A stretch of DNA of 64,000 nt from Massilia phosphatilytica (GCF_002968015.1 NZ_PUIP01000015.1:1-64000); one strand, 5' to 3'; positions 1 to 8,579 are shown, counted from the first letter of the stretch. A program made the numbers and translations. Notes: generated by a model not told the origin, from the letters alone.

Positions 1-184
1 GAAGGGCTCCGCATTCGGCGGCGCGCGCGGCCGCACGGACGTGCCGAAGATCGTCGACTGGTACATGGAAAACAAGATCAACATCGACGATCTCATCACC
101 CATCACCTGACGCTCGACCGGATCAACGACGGCTTCGACCTCATGAAGAAGGGCGAGTCGATCCGGTCGGTCGTCGTGTTCTAG
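1..184 (+). CDS. frmA: S-(hydroxymethyl)glutathione dehydrogenase, 3' fragment
   Basis: This is the C-terminal 60 residues of a class III alcohol dehydrogenase; the 5' part lies outside the window. The visible segment, with KGSAFGGARGRTDVPKIVDW followed by a stretch ending in GESIRSVVVF, matches the end of the NAD-binding half of glutathione-dependent formaldehyde dehydrogenases. The enzyme oxidises S-hydroxymethylglutathione to S-formylglutathione in the cytoplasm. Its product chain leads to formate, the substrate of the convergent fds operon. Its stop codon shares a CTAG tetranucleotide with the fdsD stop. Assignment rests on the tail only, so another zinc alcohol dehydrogenase of class III is conceivable but less likely. 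Confidence 0.8.
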   Translation, partial: KGSAFGGARGRTDVPKIVDWYMENKINIDDLITHHLTLDRINDGFDLMKKGESIRSVVVF

Positions 185-411
185 ACGACCCGGTCGCGGT
201 GCGCCCTGAGGCTGTCGAGCACGATGTCGCTCAGGCCCGCACCGGCCTCCCGGTCGAGATGGGCCAGCAGCGCCGTGCGCATGCGCGGCTCCCAGAAGCG
301 GCGCAGGTGCGCCGCGATCTCTTCGAGCGACTGGCGGCGATCCTTCATCGTGCCGAAGAAGTCACCGATCTGGTTGGCCATCCTGACCAGGTTGTCGATC
401 GTGCCGCTCAT
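181..411 (-). CDS. fdsD: formate dehydrogenase delta subunit FdsD
   Basis: A 76-residue protein starting MSGTIDNLVRMANQIGDFFG, characteristic of FdsD, the small subunit or maturation partner of soluble NAD-dependent molybdenum formate dehydrogenase. The start codon overlaps the fdsA stop by 4 nt (ATGA), so the two are translationally coupled. In many beta- and alphaproteobacteria fdsC (an FdhD-type sulfurtransferase) sits between fdsA and fdsD; here it is absent. The stop codon abuts the convergent frmA stop. No cofactor-binding motif is visible in the protein itself. Confidence 0.9.
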   Translation of the reverse strand: MSGTIDNLVRMANQIGDFFGTMKDRRQSLEEIAAHLRRFWEPRMRTALLAHLDREAGAGLSDIVLDSLRAHRDRVV

Positions 412-3287
412 GCCTTCGCTCCTTCGCCGGTCGTTGCCGCGATGCGCCGTTCGTGGGCCAGGTCGAGCTGCGTCTTGTTGAAACGCTCGTAGCCCTGCTG
501 CCAGTCGGACGGCTGGGTGACCGGCATGACCTGCACCGCCGTCACCTTGTACTCGGGGCAGTTGGTGGCCCAGTCCGAGGAGTCCGTGGTGATGACGTTC
601 GCGCCGGATTCGGGGAAGTGGAACGTCGTGTAGACGACGCCGGGCTGCACGCGGTCGGTGAGCGTGGCGCGCAGCACCGTCTGTCCGGCGCGCGATTCGA
701 TGCCGGCCCAGTCGCCTTCGCGGATGCCCCGTTCGGCCGCGTCGTCCGGATGGATTTCGAGGCGGTCCTCGCTGTGCCAGGCGTTGTTGTGCGTGCGCCG
801 CGTCTGCGCGCCCACGTTGTACTGCGACAGGATGCGCCCCGTGGTCAGCACGAGCGGATAGCGCCGCGTGACCTTCTCGCCGCTGCCGAAGAACTTGGTC
901 GGAATGAAGCGGCCCTTGCCGCGCACGAACGCGTCGATGTGCATGATCGGCGTGCCCTCCGGCGCATCCGCGTTGCACGGCCACTGGATGCTGCCGCCGA
1001 GCTGTTCGATCCGCTCGTAGCTGACGCCGGCGAACGTCGGCGTCAGGGCCGCGATCTCCGCCATGATTTCCTTCGGATGCCGGTAATCCATCGGGTAGCC
1101 GAGCGCGTTCGACAGCATCATCGTCACTTCCCAGTCCGACTTGCCGGCCTTTGGCGGCATCACCTTGCGCACGCGCGAGATGCGCCGCTCGGCGTTCGTG
1201 AACGTGCCGTCCTTTTCGAGGAACGAGGAACCCGGCAGGAACACGTGGGCATATTTTGCCGTCTCGTTCAGGAACAGGTCCTGCACGACGATGCACTCCA
1301 TCGCCGCCAGCGCGGCCGTGACGTGCTGCGTGTTCGGGTCGGACTGCACGATGTCCTCGCCCTCGCAATACAGGCCCATGAAGCTGCCGTCCAGAGCGGC
1401 GTCGAACATGTTCGGGATGCGCAGGCCGGGCTCCGGATCGAGCGTGCAGTCCCAGGCCGCCTCGAACGCCGAGCGCACCGTGCTGTCCGACACGTGGCGG
1501 TAGCCGGGCAGCTCGTGCGGGAACGACCCCATGTCGCACGAACCCTGGACGTTGTTCTGGCCGCGCATCGGATTCACGCCGACGCCTTCGCGGCCGACGT
1601 TACCCGTCGCCATGGCCAGGTTGGCGATACCGATCACCATGGTGGAACCTTGCGCGTGTTCGGTGACGCCGAGGCCGTAGTAGATGGCCGCGTTGCCGCC
1701 GGTGGCGTAGAGGCGGGCGGCGCCGCGGATCTCGGCGGCCGGCACGCCGGTCGCGGCCTGCACGGCTTCCGGTGAATTCTCCGGCAGCGCGACGAATTCC
1801 TTCCATTCCGCGAACGACGCGGTGTCGCAGCGCTGGGCCACGTAATCTTCGCTGCACAGGTTCTCGGTGACGATCACGTGCGCCAGCGCGTTGACGATGG
1901 CGACGTTCGTGCCCGGCATCAGCTTGAGGTGGTAGTCGGCCTGCACGTGCGGCGATTTCACCATCTCGGTCGTGCGCGGGTCGATGACGATCAGCTTCGC
2001 GCCCTGGCGCAGGCGGCGCTTCATCTGCGACGCGAACACGGGGTGCGCGGATGCGGGGTTCGCGCCGATGATCATGATGACGTCCGCCTTCATGACGGAG
2101 TCGAACGTTTGCGTGCCGGCCGATTCGCCCAGCGTCTGTTTCAGGCCGTAGCCGGTCGGCGAGTGGCACACGCGCGCGCAGGTGTCGACGTTGTTGTTGC
2201 CGAACGCGGCGCGCACGAGCTTCTGCACCAGATAGGTTTCCTCGTTGGTGCAGCGCGACGACGTGATGCCGCCGATCGACGCGCGGCCGTGTTTCGCCTG
2301 GATGCGGCGGAACTCGGACGCCGCGTAGTTGACCGCTTCTTCCCACGACACCTCGCGCCACGGATCCGTGATCTTCTTGCGGATCATCGGCTTGAGCATG
2401 CGGTCCTTGTGCGTGGCATAGCCCCACGCGAAGCGGCCCTTGACGCAGGCGTGGCCGTGGTTGGCCTTGCCGTCCGGGTTCGGGACCATGCGCACGACCT
2501 CGTTGCCCTTCATCTCGGCGCGGAACGAGCAGCCGACGCCGCAGTATGCGCAGGTCGTGACCTTGCTGTGTTCCGCCTGGCCCATCATGATGATGGTCTT
2601 TTCCGTCAGCGTGGCGGTGGGGCAGGCGTTGACGCAGGCGCCGCACGACACGCATTCGGAGTCGAGGAAGCTGTCGTTCTGGCTCGCGGCGACGCGCGAC
2701 GCGAACCCGCGGCCTTCGATCGTCAGCGCGAAGGTGCCCTGGGTTTCCTCGCACGCGCGTACGCAGCGGTTGCAGACGATGCATTTCGACGGGTCGTAGG
2801 TGAAGTACGGATTCGATTCGTCCTTCGCCATGCGCAGGTGGTTGCTGCCTTCGTAGCCGTAGCGCACCTCGCGCAGGCCCGTCACGCCCGCCATGTCCTG
2901 CAATTCGCAGTCACCGTTGGCGGCGCACGTGAGGCAGTCGAGCGGGTGGTCGGAGATGTACAGTTCCAGCATGCCCTTGCGCAGTTCCTGCAATTTAGGC
3001 GTCTGGGTGCGGACCTTCATGCCGGGTTCGCAGGGCGTCGTGCAGGACGCGGGATAGCCGCGCCGGCCTTCGATCTCGACGAGGCATACGCGGCACGAGC
3101 CGAAGGCTTCCAGGCTCTCGGTGGCGCACAGCTTGGGGATGCTGGTCCCCATCATGGCGGCGGCGCGCATGACCGACGTACCTTCCGGCACGGTGACTTC
3201 GACGCCGTCGATGTCCAGCGTCACGAGCACGTCGGACTCCTTGCGCGGCGTGCCGAAGTCGGGGATCTTGATGTCGATGGTATTCAT
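408..3287 (-). CDS. fdsA: NAD-dependent formate dehydrogenase, alpha (catalytic) subunit
   Basis: A 959-residue catalytic subunit that oxidises formate to CO2 at a bis-MGD molybdenum centre. The N terminus has a ferredoxin-type domain with C54, C65, C68 and C82. A His/Cys 4Fe-4S site follows (H114, C118, C121, C127), then two classic CxxCxxCxxxC clusters (C169-C179 and C212-C222) and the C246/C249/C253/C281 cluster that opens the molybdopterin domain. The predicted Mo ligand and catalytic pair is C374-H375 (ARVCHSP). The start at 3287 has a GAGGAG ribosome binding site. The open frame continues upstream as a shadow of fdsB, which is not coding in this frame. It lies 20 nt after fdsB. Length is normal for the family. 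Confidence 0.97.
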   Translation of the reverse strand: MNTIDIKIPDFGTPRKESDVLVTLDIDGVEVTVPEGTSVMRAAAMMGTSIPKLCATESLEAFGSCRVCLVEIEGRRGYPASCTTPCEPGMKVRTQTPKLQELRKGMLELYISDHPLDCLTCAANGDCELQDMAGVTGLREVRYGYEGSNHLRMAKDESNPYFTYDPSKCIVCNRCVRACEETQGTFALTIEGRGFASRVAASQNDSFLDSECVSCGACVNACPTATLTEKTIIMMGQAEHSKVTTCAYCGVGCSFRAEMKGNEVVRMVPNPDGKANHGHACVKGRFAWGYATHKDRMLKPMIRKKITDPWREVSWEEAVNYAASEFRRIQAKHGRASIGGITSSRCTNEETYLVQKLVRAAFGNNNVDTCARVCHSPTGYGLKQTLGESAGTQTFDSVMKADVIMIIGANPASAHPVFASQMKRRLRQGAKLIVIDPRTTEMVKSPHVQADYHLKLMPGTNVAIVNALAHVIVTENLCSEDYVAQRCDTASFAEWKEFVALPENSPEAVQAATGVPAAEIRGAARLYATGGNAAIYYGLGVTEHAQGSTMVIGIANLAMATGNVGREGVGVNPMRGQNNVQGSCDMGSFPHELPGYRHVSDSTVRSAFEAAWDCTLDPEPGLRIPNMFDAALDGSFMGLYCEGEDIVQSDPNTQHVTAALAAMECIVVQDLFLNETAKYAHVFLPGSSFLEKDGTFTNAERRISRVRKVMPPKAGKSDWEVTMMLSNALGYPMDYRHPKEIMAEIAALTPTFAGVSYERIEQLGGSIQWPCNADAPEGTPIMHIDAFVRGKGRFIPTKFFGSGEKVTRRYPLVLTTGRILSQYNVGAQTRRTHNNAWHSEDRLEIHPDDAAERGIREGDWAGIESRAGQTVLRATLTDRVQPGVVYTTFHFPESGANVITTDSSDWATNCPEYKVTAVQVMPVTQPSDWQQGYERFNKTQLDLAHERRIAATTGEGAKA

Positions 3288-3307
3288 GGGTCTCCTCGGG
3301 GCGCGCT

Positions 3308-4870
3308 TCACGCGGCCTTCCGGTCGGTGGCGGTATCGAGGCCGCCGAAATCTTCGGGAAAGTTGTCGAGCGCCGACAGCACGGGATAGGGCGTCATGCC
3401 GCCCATCGCGCACAGCGAGCCGGCCAGCATCAGGTCGCACAGGTCGCGCAGCAGGTGGATCTGCTGCGGGCGGTGGTGGTTCGCGATGATCTTGTCCATG
3501 ACCTCCACGCCGCGCGTGGAGCCGATGCGGCAGGGCGTGCATTTGCCGCACGATTCGGCCGCGCAGAATGCCATCGCGTAGCGGGCCTGTCTGGCCATGT
3601 CGACCGTGTCGTCGAAGGCGACGATGCCGCCGTGGCCGACCGCGGCGCCGATGGCGGCGAACGCTTCGTAGTCGAGCGGCGTGTCGAAGCGCGCCGCGGG
3701 CAGGTAGGCACCCAGCGGTCCGCCGACCTGCACGGCGCGGATCGGCCGGCCGCTCGCACTGCCGCCGCCGAAGTCGTACAGCAGTTCGCGCAAGGTGACG
3801 CCGAACGCCTTTTCCACGAGGCCGCCGTGCGCGAGGTTGCCGGCGAGCTGGAACGGCAGCGTGCCGCGCGAGCGGCCCTGGCCGAGGTCGCGGTAGAACG
3901 CCGCGCCTTTCTGCAGGATCAGCGGGACCGAAGCCAGCGAGATCACGTTGTTGATCACGGTGGGTTGTCCGAACAGGCCGGACAGCGCGGGCAACGGCGG
4001 CTTGGCGCGCACGATGCCGCGCTTGCCTTCCAGGCTTTCCAGCAGCGCGGTCTCCTCGCCGCAAACGTAGGAGCCGGCGCCCTTGCGCACCTCGAGGTGG
4101 AAGGCATTGCCGCTGCCGAGGACATCGGCACCGAGGTAGCCGGCCTTGATTGCGCCCGCGATGGCTTCGTTCAGCGCCGCGATCGCGTGCGGGTATTCGG
4201 ACCGCACGTAGATGTAGCCGCGCGTGGCGCCAACGGCCAGGCCCGCGATCGTCATCCCTTCGATCAGCATGAACGGATCGTCTTCCATCACCATGCGGTC
4301 GGAGAATGTGCCGGAATCGCCTTCGTCGGCATTGCAGACGATGTACTTCTGCGCCGCCTGCGCGCCGAGCACCGTCTTCCATTTGACACCGGTCGGGAAT
4401 GCCGCGCCGCCACGGCCGCGCAGGCCGGCGTCGATCACTTCCTGGACGATCGCGCCGGGCACCATGGCCAGCGCGCGGCGCAGGCCCGCATAGCCGTCGT
4501 GTGCCAGGTAGTCGTCGAGCGACAGGGGATCGGTGATGCCCACGCGAGCGAACGTGACGCGTTCCTGTTTCTGCAAATACGGCAGGGCGTCCGTGAGGCC
4601 GAGGGCCAGCGGGTGTGCGGCGCCGTCGCAGAACCCGGCGTCGAACAGGCTGGCGACGTCGCCCGCGTCGACGGGGCCGTAGGCGGTCCGGCCCGCAGGC
4701 GTTGCGACTTCGACCAGCGGCTCGAGCCAGAACATGCCGCGCGAGCCGTTGCGCACGATGCGCACGTCGATGCCGCGGCGCTGCGCTTCCACACGGATGG
4801 CGGCGGCCACCTCGTCGGCGCCCAGCGCCAGCGCGGTCGAATCGCGCGGTACGTAGACGGTGCAGGTCAT
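3308..4870 (-). CDS. fdsB: NAD-dependent formate dehydrogenase, beta (diaphorase) subunit
   Basis: A 520-residue homologue of complex I NuoF. It passes electrons from the FdsA iron-sulfur chain through FMN to NAD+. An N-terminal thioredoxin-like domain (about residues 1-100) precedes the FMN/NADH-binding domain, seen in RGRGGAAFPTGVKWK and NADEGDSGTFSDR. A C-terminal 4Fe-4S motif follows in ESCGKCTPCRIGSTRG. The start overlaps the fdsG stop by 4 nt (ATGA). It is the second gene of fdsGBAD. Length and motifs are those of FdsB/HoxF-type flavoproteins, and co-localisation with fdsA rules out a hydrogenase role. Confidence 0.96.
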   Translation of the reverse strand: MTCTVYVPRDSTALALGADEVAAAIRVEAQRRGIDVRIVRNGSRGMFWLEPLVEVATPAGRTAYGPVDAGDVASLFDAGFCDGAAHPLALGLTDALPYLQKQERVTFARVGITDPLSLDDYLAHDGYAGLRRALAMVPGAIVQEVIDAGLRGRGGAAFPTGVKWKTVLGAQAAQKYIVCNADEGDSGTFSDRMVMEDDPFMLIEGMTIAGLAVGATRGYIYVRSEYPHAIAALNEAIAGAIKAGYLGADVLGSGNAFHLEVRKGAGSYVCGEETALLESLEGKRGIVRAKPPLPALSGLFGQPTVINNVISLASVPLILQKGAAFYRDLGQGRSRGTLPFQLAGNLAHGGLVEKAFGVTLRELLYDFGGGSASGRPIRAVQVGGPLGAYLPAARFDTPLDYEAFAAIGAAVGHGGIVAFDDTVDMARQARYAMAFCAAESCGKCTPCRIGSTRGVEVMDKIIANHHRPQQIHLLRDLCDLMLAGSLCAMGGMTPYPVLSALDNFPEDFGGLDTATDRKAA

Positions 4871-5334
4871 CGCTCGCCTCCGCACGCCTGGAGCAGGGCA
4901 TCGAAGCGCGCGGTGCTCACGCGCGCGTAGGACTTGTCGTCGATGGCGATGTTCGGGCCGACCGCGCAATGGCCCAGGCAGTACACCGGTTCGAGCGTGA
5001 CCTTGCCGTCCGCGCTCGTGCCGTGGAAATCGCAGCCGAGGCTTTGCCGCACGTGGCCGACGAGGGCATCGGCACCGCGCGCCTGGCACGCCTCGGCGCG
5101 GCACACCTGCACCACATGCCGTGCCGCCGGCTGCTGGCGGAAGTGGTCGTAATACGTGATCACGCCATGCACTTCGGCGCGCGACACGTTCAACGCGTCG
5201 GCGATCAGGGGCACGGCGTCGGCGGGAATGTGGCCGAGACGGTCCTGGATCGCGTGCAGGATGGGCAGCATGGCGCCCGGCGTTTCCCGGTGCGCGTCGA
5301 GGACGGCCGCGACTTCGGTATGTGGTGTTTGCAT
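4867..5334 (-). CDS. fdsG: NAD-dependent formate dehydrogenase, gamma subunit
   Basis: A 155-residue NuoE-like 2Fe-2S protein and first gene of the fds operon. The thioredoxin-like 2Fe-2S site uses the cysteines in VQVCRAEACQARGA and VYCLGHCAVGP. The frame is open further upstream, but the start at 5334 (MQTPHTEV) fits the family length and leaves the promoter region with its repeated motifs non-coding. FdsG joins FdsB as the NAD-reducing module. Transcription probably begins in the 195-nt gap shared with the divergent regulator. Confidence 0.93.
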   Translation of the reverse strand: MQTPHTEVAAVLDAHRETPGAMLPILHAIQDRLGHIPADAVPLIADALNVSRAEVHGVITYYDHFRQQPAARHVVQVCRAEACQARGADALVGHVRQSLGCDFHGTSADGKVTLEPVYCLGHCAVGPNIAIDDKSYARVSTARFDALLQACGGER

Positions 5335-5357
5335 GGTCGGTTCCTGGCGTGGTAAAG

Positions 5358-5375
5358 ATGCAGGATGTTGCCTAT
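5358..5375. promoter_or_regulatory. fds promoter motif, copy 1 (TGCANNATGTTG)
   Basis: This 18-bp element contains TGCAGGATGTTG. Its sequence nearly equals the element at 5456-5473, where only two bases differ. It lies about 25 nt upstream of the fdsG start. It is probably a site for the divergently encoded ModE/PBP-type regulator or another fds regulator; that link is inference. Confidence 0.5.
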
Positions 5376-5426
5376 TGTGCGTGGCGTGCAGCGCAGGCCA
5401 CATAGTAGGCCCATGGTGCAGGGCTC

Positions 5427-5438
5427 TGCAATATGTTG
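5427..5438. promoter_or_regulatory. fds promoter motif, middle copy (TGCANNATGTTG)
   Basis: TGCAATATGTTG is the third occurrence of the TGCANNATGTTG word in the 195-nt gap between fdsG and the regulator. Start-to-start spacings of the three are 68 and 30 bp. Flanking conservation is weaker than for the other two copies. Confidence 0.4.
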
Positions 5439-5453
5439 GGAAACGTGCAAATA

Positions 5454-5473
5454 ATATGCAGAATGTTGCATAT
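5454..5473. promoter_or_regulatory. palindromic operator candidate between fdsG and its regulator
   Basis: A perfect 7-bp inverted repeat, ATATGCA-N6-TGCATAT, includes the third TGCANNATGTTG copy (5457-5468). It sits 57 nt upstream of the regulator start and 120 nt from fdsG. A dyad this regular in a 195-nt divergent promoter is typical of a dimeric winged-helix regulator. Which protein binds is not shown. Confidence 0.55.
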
Positions 5474-5529
5474 ATCCGGTGCGTCGGAATCTGCCTATAC
5501 TTGTGCATCCGTTACTGCCCCACCCGATC

Positions 5530-6600
5530 ATGCGCATCCGGCTCCAGCCCAGCTTTTCCATCGACGGCCCCGCCGGCGCCGAGCCGCTCGACCGCCCGCT
5601 GCGCCTTCTGGCGGAGGTGGACCGGCACGGTAATCTGCGTATCGCGTGCGAGCGCCTGGGGATCTCGTACCGCAGCGGCTGGGACATGGTAGGCGCGCTG
5701 GAAAAGCGGATGGGCGGCCCGGTGCTGGAAATGACGCGCGGCCGCGGCTCGTCGCTGACGGAGCTCGGCAGCCGCCTCGTGTGGGCCTTAAAACTCGTGC
5801 ATGCGCGCTTCGATCCGCTGCTCGATTCGATGGCGGCGGAGATCGACGCCCAGGTCCAGCTGGCGCTGGCGCGCGGGCAGAGCTATCTGAAGATCTTTGC
5901 GAGCCACGGCTATGCGATCGCCACGCTCAATGCCTACCTGCAGCGCGAGCAGGCGAGCGTCGAGTTGAGCTATCGCGGCAGCATCGAGGCGCTGAACGCG
6001 CTCGCGCGCGGCAGCTGCGACGTGGCCGGCTTTCCGGTGCCGGTCGGCGAACTGCAGGCGGAGGTGTTCGCGAAGATCCGGCCGCTGCTGCGGGACGACT
6101 ACCGGATGATCACGGTGACGTCGCGTCGTCTCGGGCTGATGGTCAGGAAGGGCAATCCGCGCCAGGTCTGGACGATCCGCGACCTGGCCCGTCCGGACGT
6201 GCGCTTCGTAAACCGCCAGCAGGGTTCAGGCACGCGCATGGTGCTCGACCTGTTGCTGGAACGGGCGCAGATGTCGGGGGCCGACATCGACGGGATGGAA
6301 AACGTGGAACTCACGCATGCGGCCATCGCGGCCTACATCGCGTCCGGCAAGGCCGACACGGGCCTCGGCGTGGAAGCCGCGGCGCGCCAGTTCGACCTGG
6401 ATTTCGTGCCCGTGCTGACCGAACGGTATTTCCTCGTCTGCGCGGAAGCGACGCTGGCCGATCCGCGATTTGCCGCGACGCTGGCCTATCTGCGCGGTCC
6501 GGCGTTCCGCGCGAGCTTGCTGGAGCATCCGGGTTACGACAGCACCGACGCGGGCGCTGTCGCTACGCCGGCGGTGGCGTTCGACCCCAGTCCGGGCTGA
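5530..6600 (+). CDS. ModE-type HTH regulator with periplasmic-binding-like sensor domain
   Basis: A 356-residue cytoplasmic transcription factor. The N-terminal winged helix (about residues 15-110: LRLLAEVDRHGNLRIACERL, SYRSGWDMVGALEKRMGGPV) is of the ModE/LysR N-terminal type. The remainder, with RQVWTIRDLARPDVRFVNRQ and an ELTHAAIAAYIASGKADTGL stretch, matches the PBP-like domain found in molybdate- or tungstate-linked regulators. It is divergent from the molybdenum-dependent fds operon, so control of fds by formate, molybdate or both is likely (inference). An upstream in-frame ATG at 5479 would add 17 residues; ATG 5530 is preferred because the earlier one lies close to the operator dyad. 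Confidence 0.8.
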   Translation: MRIRLQPSFSIDGPAGAEPLDRPLRLLAEVDRHGNLRIACERLGISYRSGWDMVGALEKRMGGPVLEMTRGRGSSLTELGSRLVWALKLVHARFDPLLDSMAAEIDAQVQLALARGQSYLKIFASHGYAIATLNAYLQREQASVELSYRGSIEALNALARGSCDVAGFPVPVGELQAEVFAKIRPLLRDDYRMITVTSRRLGLMVRKGNPRQVWTIRDLARPDVRFVNRQQGSGTRMVLDLLLERAQMSGADIDGMENVELTHAAIAAYIASGKADTGLGVEAAARQFDLDFVPVLTERYFLVCAEATLADPRFAATLAYLRGPAFRASLLEHPGYDSTDAGAVATPAVAFDPSPG

Positions 6601-6719
6601 CCCACCAGCCAGTCGCGATAGTCCGAGGCTTTATCGTGTTGACAACATGTTATGCTGACCTGAACGGCCGAGTTCGGCCAACAGTGGGCTTGCAAATCCG
6701 ATATTTACAAGAGGAGTCG

Positions 6720-7175
6720 ATGAATCTCATCCTGGAAAAGACGGATCAAGTTCGCTGGTTCACCAACATGCGTGAGGTGCTTGATGCTGCGAACATTGCA
6801 CCTCAAGACTATGATTGGTACGTAAGCGACATGGAAACGAACTGGATTCCTCCGGGATTCTCGCCAGCTGATCAATGGTTTGCAGGCGAAGAGCTGGCGT
6901 CTTTTTTGCACGAACATGATGTTCAGTTCATCTGGGCAGTATTCAGTGCCGTTCCTAAGGGTTTTCGCTCCTCCCCGTCGGTTTCCCCGTATGTCGAAGG
7001 CAACCCGACTTACTGGAGCGGAGAGGCATCCAAGCCTCAACTTGATGGCGCATTGTTCGAAATCGCCTGCTGGGACAGTAGTGGGATCATCCTCATCAAT
7101 TTACCTGAGGAAGCCGCTCGCTCATTCGCAGCGAGATATACGGACACCCGGCCCTTAGCGACTGCCCGAGCCTGA
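6720..7175 (+). CDS. hypothetical protein of atypical base composition
   Basis: A 151-residue soluble protein with a strong GAGGAG ribosome binding site just upstream. No family was recognised. It is rich in Trp and acidic residues (for example DYDWYVSDMETNW), has no signal peptide or membrane segment, and ends with a disordered-looking tail. Its G+C is about 50%, visibly lower than every neighbour, and codon use is unlike the flanks (many ttt, aat, gaa, tta). It stands alone between the formate dehydrogenase regulator and the betaine region, which suggests recent acquisition. Composition resembles small immunity-like proteins, but that is only an impression. Confidence 0.7.
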   Translation: MNLILEKTDQVRWFTNMREVLDAANIAPQDYDWYVSDMETNWIPPGFSPADQWFAGEELASFLHEHDVQFIWAVFSAVPKGFRSSPSVSPYVEGNPTYWSGEASKPQLDGALFEIACWDSSGIILINLPEEAARSFAARYTDTRPLATARA

Positions 7176-7283
7176 CTGCTGACTAAACGTCCGATCGCAC
7201 GCTACGGCGTCGAGACACGCGAACAACTCGGCCAACGGTATTGGACCGTCGAGCGGTTTGCCAGACGCGCCAAGTCCCTCCAC

Positions 7284-8294
7284 CTACCACAGCACCGGCA
7301 CCGCTGCCGCGCTCTTGCCGCTCGCCTCCTCGCGCACCTGCGACGGCGTCTTGCCGTACTGGTTGCGGAAGCAGCGCGAGAAATGCGAGTTGCTGAGGAA
7401 GCCGCACTGCAGCGCGATGTCGATGATCGAGCTGCGGGTCGAGACCAGCAGGTTCAATGCATTGTTCAGCCGGAGTTCGAATGCGAAGGCGAGGGGGCTC
7501 ATGCCCAGTTCGGCCTGGAACAGGCGTTCCAGGTGGCGCACGCTCACGTTCACGTGCTGCGCGATGAATTCCGTCGGCAGCGGGTCGGACAGGTGGCGCT
7601 CGATCAGCAGCATCGCCTTGCGCACGCGGATATCGTCGGTCGTGCGCGTGAACAGGGGCTGCGGCTGCGGCGTCTTGGCCGGCAGCGGTGCGTGTTCGAT
7701 CATGATGCGCATGGCCTTGGCCGCGCGCGCCTTGTCGCAATGGCGTTCGACCAGGTAGGCCGCGAGGTGGACCACGCTGGTGCCGCCCGCGCAGGTGAGG
7801 CGGTCGCCGTCGTCGATGAACAGTTCGTCCGAGCTGACCTGCAGGTCCGGGAACTCGTTGGTGAAGTCGGCGTGCACGTACCAGCTGACGCAGCTGCGTT
7901 TTCCTTTCATGAGGCCGAGGCGCGCCATCACGAACGGGCCGGTGCAGATGCCGACCAGCGGCACCGCAGCGGCGGCGCGCTTCAGGTAATCGTTCATCGC
8001 CGGCGCCAGCTTGAGGGCGCTGAGCAGGCCGCCGACGACCACGATGTAGTCGAACTTGCCCGGATCGTCCAGGCCGGCGGTCGGCGTGACTTCGATGCCG
8101 CAACTCGCCTTCACGGGCCGCATGTCGTGGCTCAAGACGCTCCACGTGCAGTGGATCGGGCGGCTGCGGTCGCCGTCGTCGGCGGCGAGGCGCAAGGTGT
8201 CGATGAATGCCGAAAACGCGAGCATCGTGAAATTCGGCGCGAGGATGAACCCGACGGAGAGTCGGGGTTTTTTTGCTGCAATCGCATTTAACAC
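7284..8294 (-). CDS. GlxA-family AraC-type transcriptional regulator
   Basis: A 336-residue regulator with an N-terminal DJ-1/PfpI-like class I glutamine amidotransferase domain (about residues 10-180, with CTGPFVMARLGLMKG at the nucleophile elbow) and a C-terminal AraC double helix-turn-helix (about 230-325, ending in HFSRCFRNQYGKTPSQVREE). The start is GTG at 8294, chosen because AAGGAG lies 6 nt upstream; the frame is open further 5' without a better start. It is divergent from soxB across a 466-nt gap holding duplicated motifs. The family includes GbdR, SouR and CdhR, which sense betaine, sarcosine or carnitine, so it probably controls the sox operon (inference). Confidence 0.88.
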   Translation of the reverse strand: MLNAIAAKKPRLSVGFILAPNFTMLAFSAFIDTLRLAADDGDRSRPIHCTWSVLSHDMRPVKASCGIEVTPTAGLDDPGKFDYIVVVGGLLSALKLAPAMNDYLKRAAAAVPLVGICTGPFVMARLGLMKGKRSCVSWYVHADFTNEFPDLQVSSDELFIDDGDRLTCAGGTSVVHLAAYLVERHCDKARAAKAMRIMIEHAPLPAKTPQPQPLFTRTTDDIRVRKAMLLIERHLSDPLPTEFIAQHVNVSVRHLERLFQAELGMSPLAFAFELRLNNALNLLVSTRSSIIDIALQCGFLSNSHFSRCFRNQYGKTPSQVREEASGKSAAAVPVLW

Positions 8295-8579
8295 GGTTGT
8301 CTCCTTACCGTTCCGGGTGCATGAACTGGTGTCCACCTTGCTCTTAGCATTTCCCGTACCTGCTTTATTTTGGTGGCAAGCATACACGCGGCCGGGCCCG
8401 CGAACAACACTCGTCATGACGCTTCCAGTCAATGCGTCCGGCGCCACTTATTGAACATCGACGGCGACGGCGCGAGGAGTTGCGCGCGTGCGACAGGCGC
8501 ACGTTTCTGGTGCCCGCATGCCTCCTCGCCGTGCACGCACGCCCGTGCGGCAAGGCGCCGTGCCACGCGGCGCGGCCGC

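Noticed and set aside
181..1539. A 452-residue frame ending in FdsD
   Set aside because: Only the last 76 residues are FdsD; the rest is a shadow of fdsA in another frame.
408..4901. A single 1497-residue minus-strand frame suggesting an fdsA fusion
   Set aside because: Only 408-3287 encodes FdsA. The upstream part is an Arg-rich shadow of fdsB, which is coded in another frame with clear NuoF motifs.
5646..7175. A 509-residue frame covering the regulator and the orphan gene
   Set aside because: The first part is out of frame with the regulator coding sequence. Only the region from 6720, with its own ribosome binding site, is a gene.
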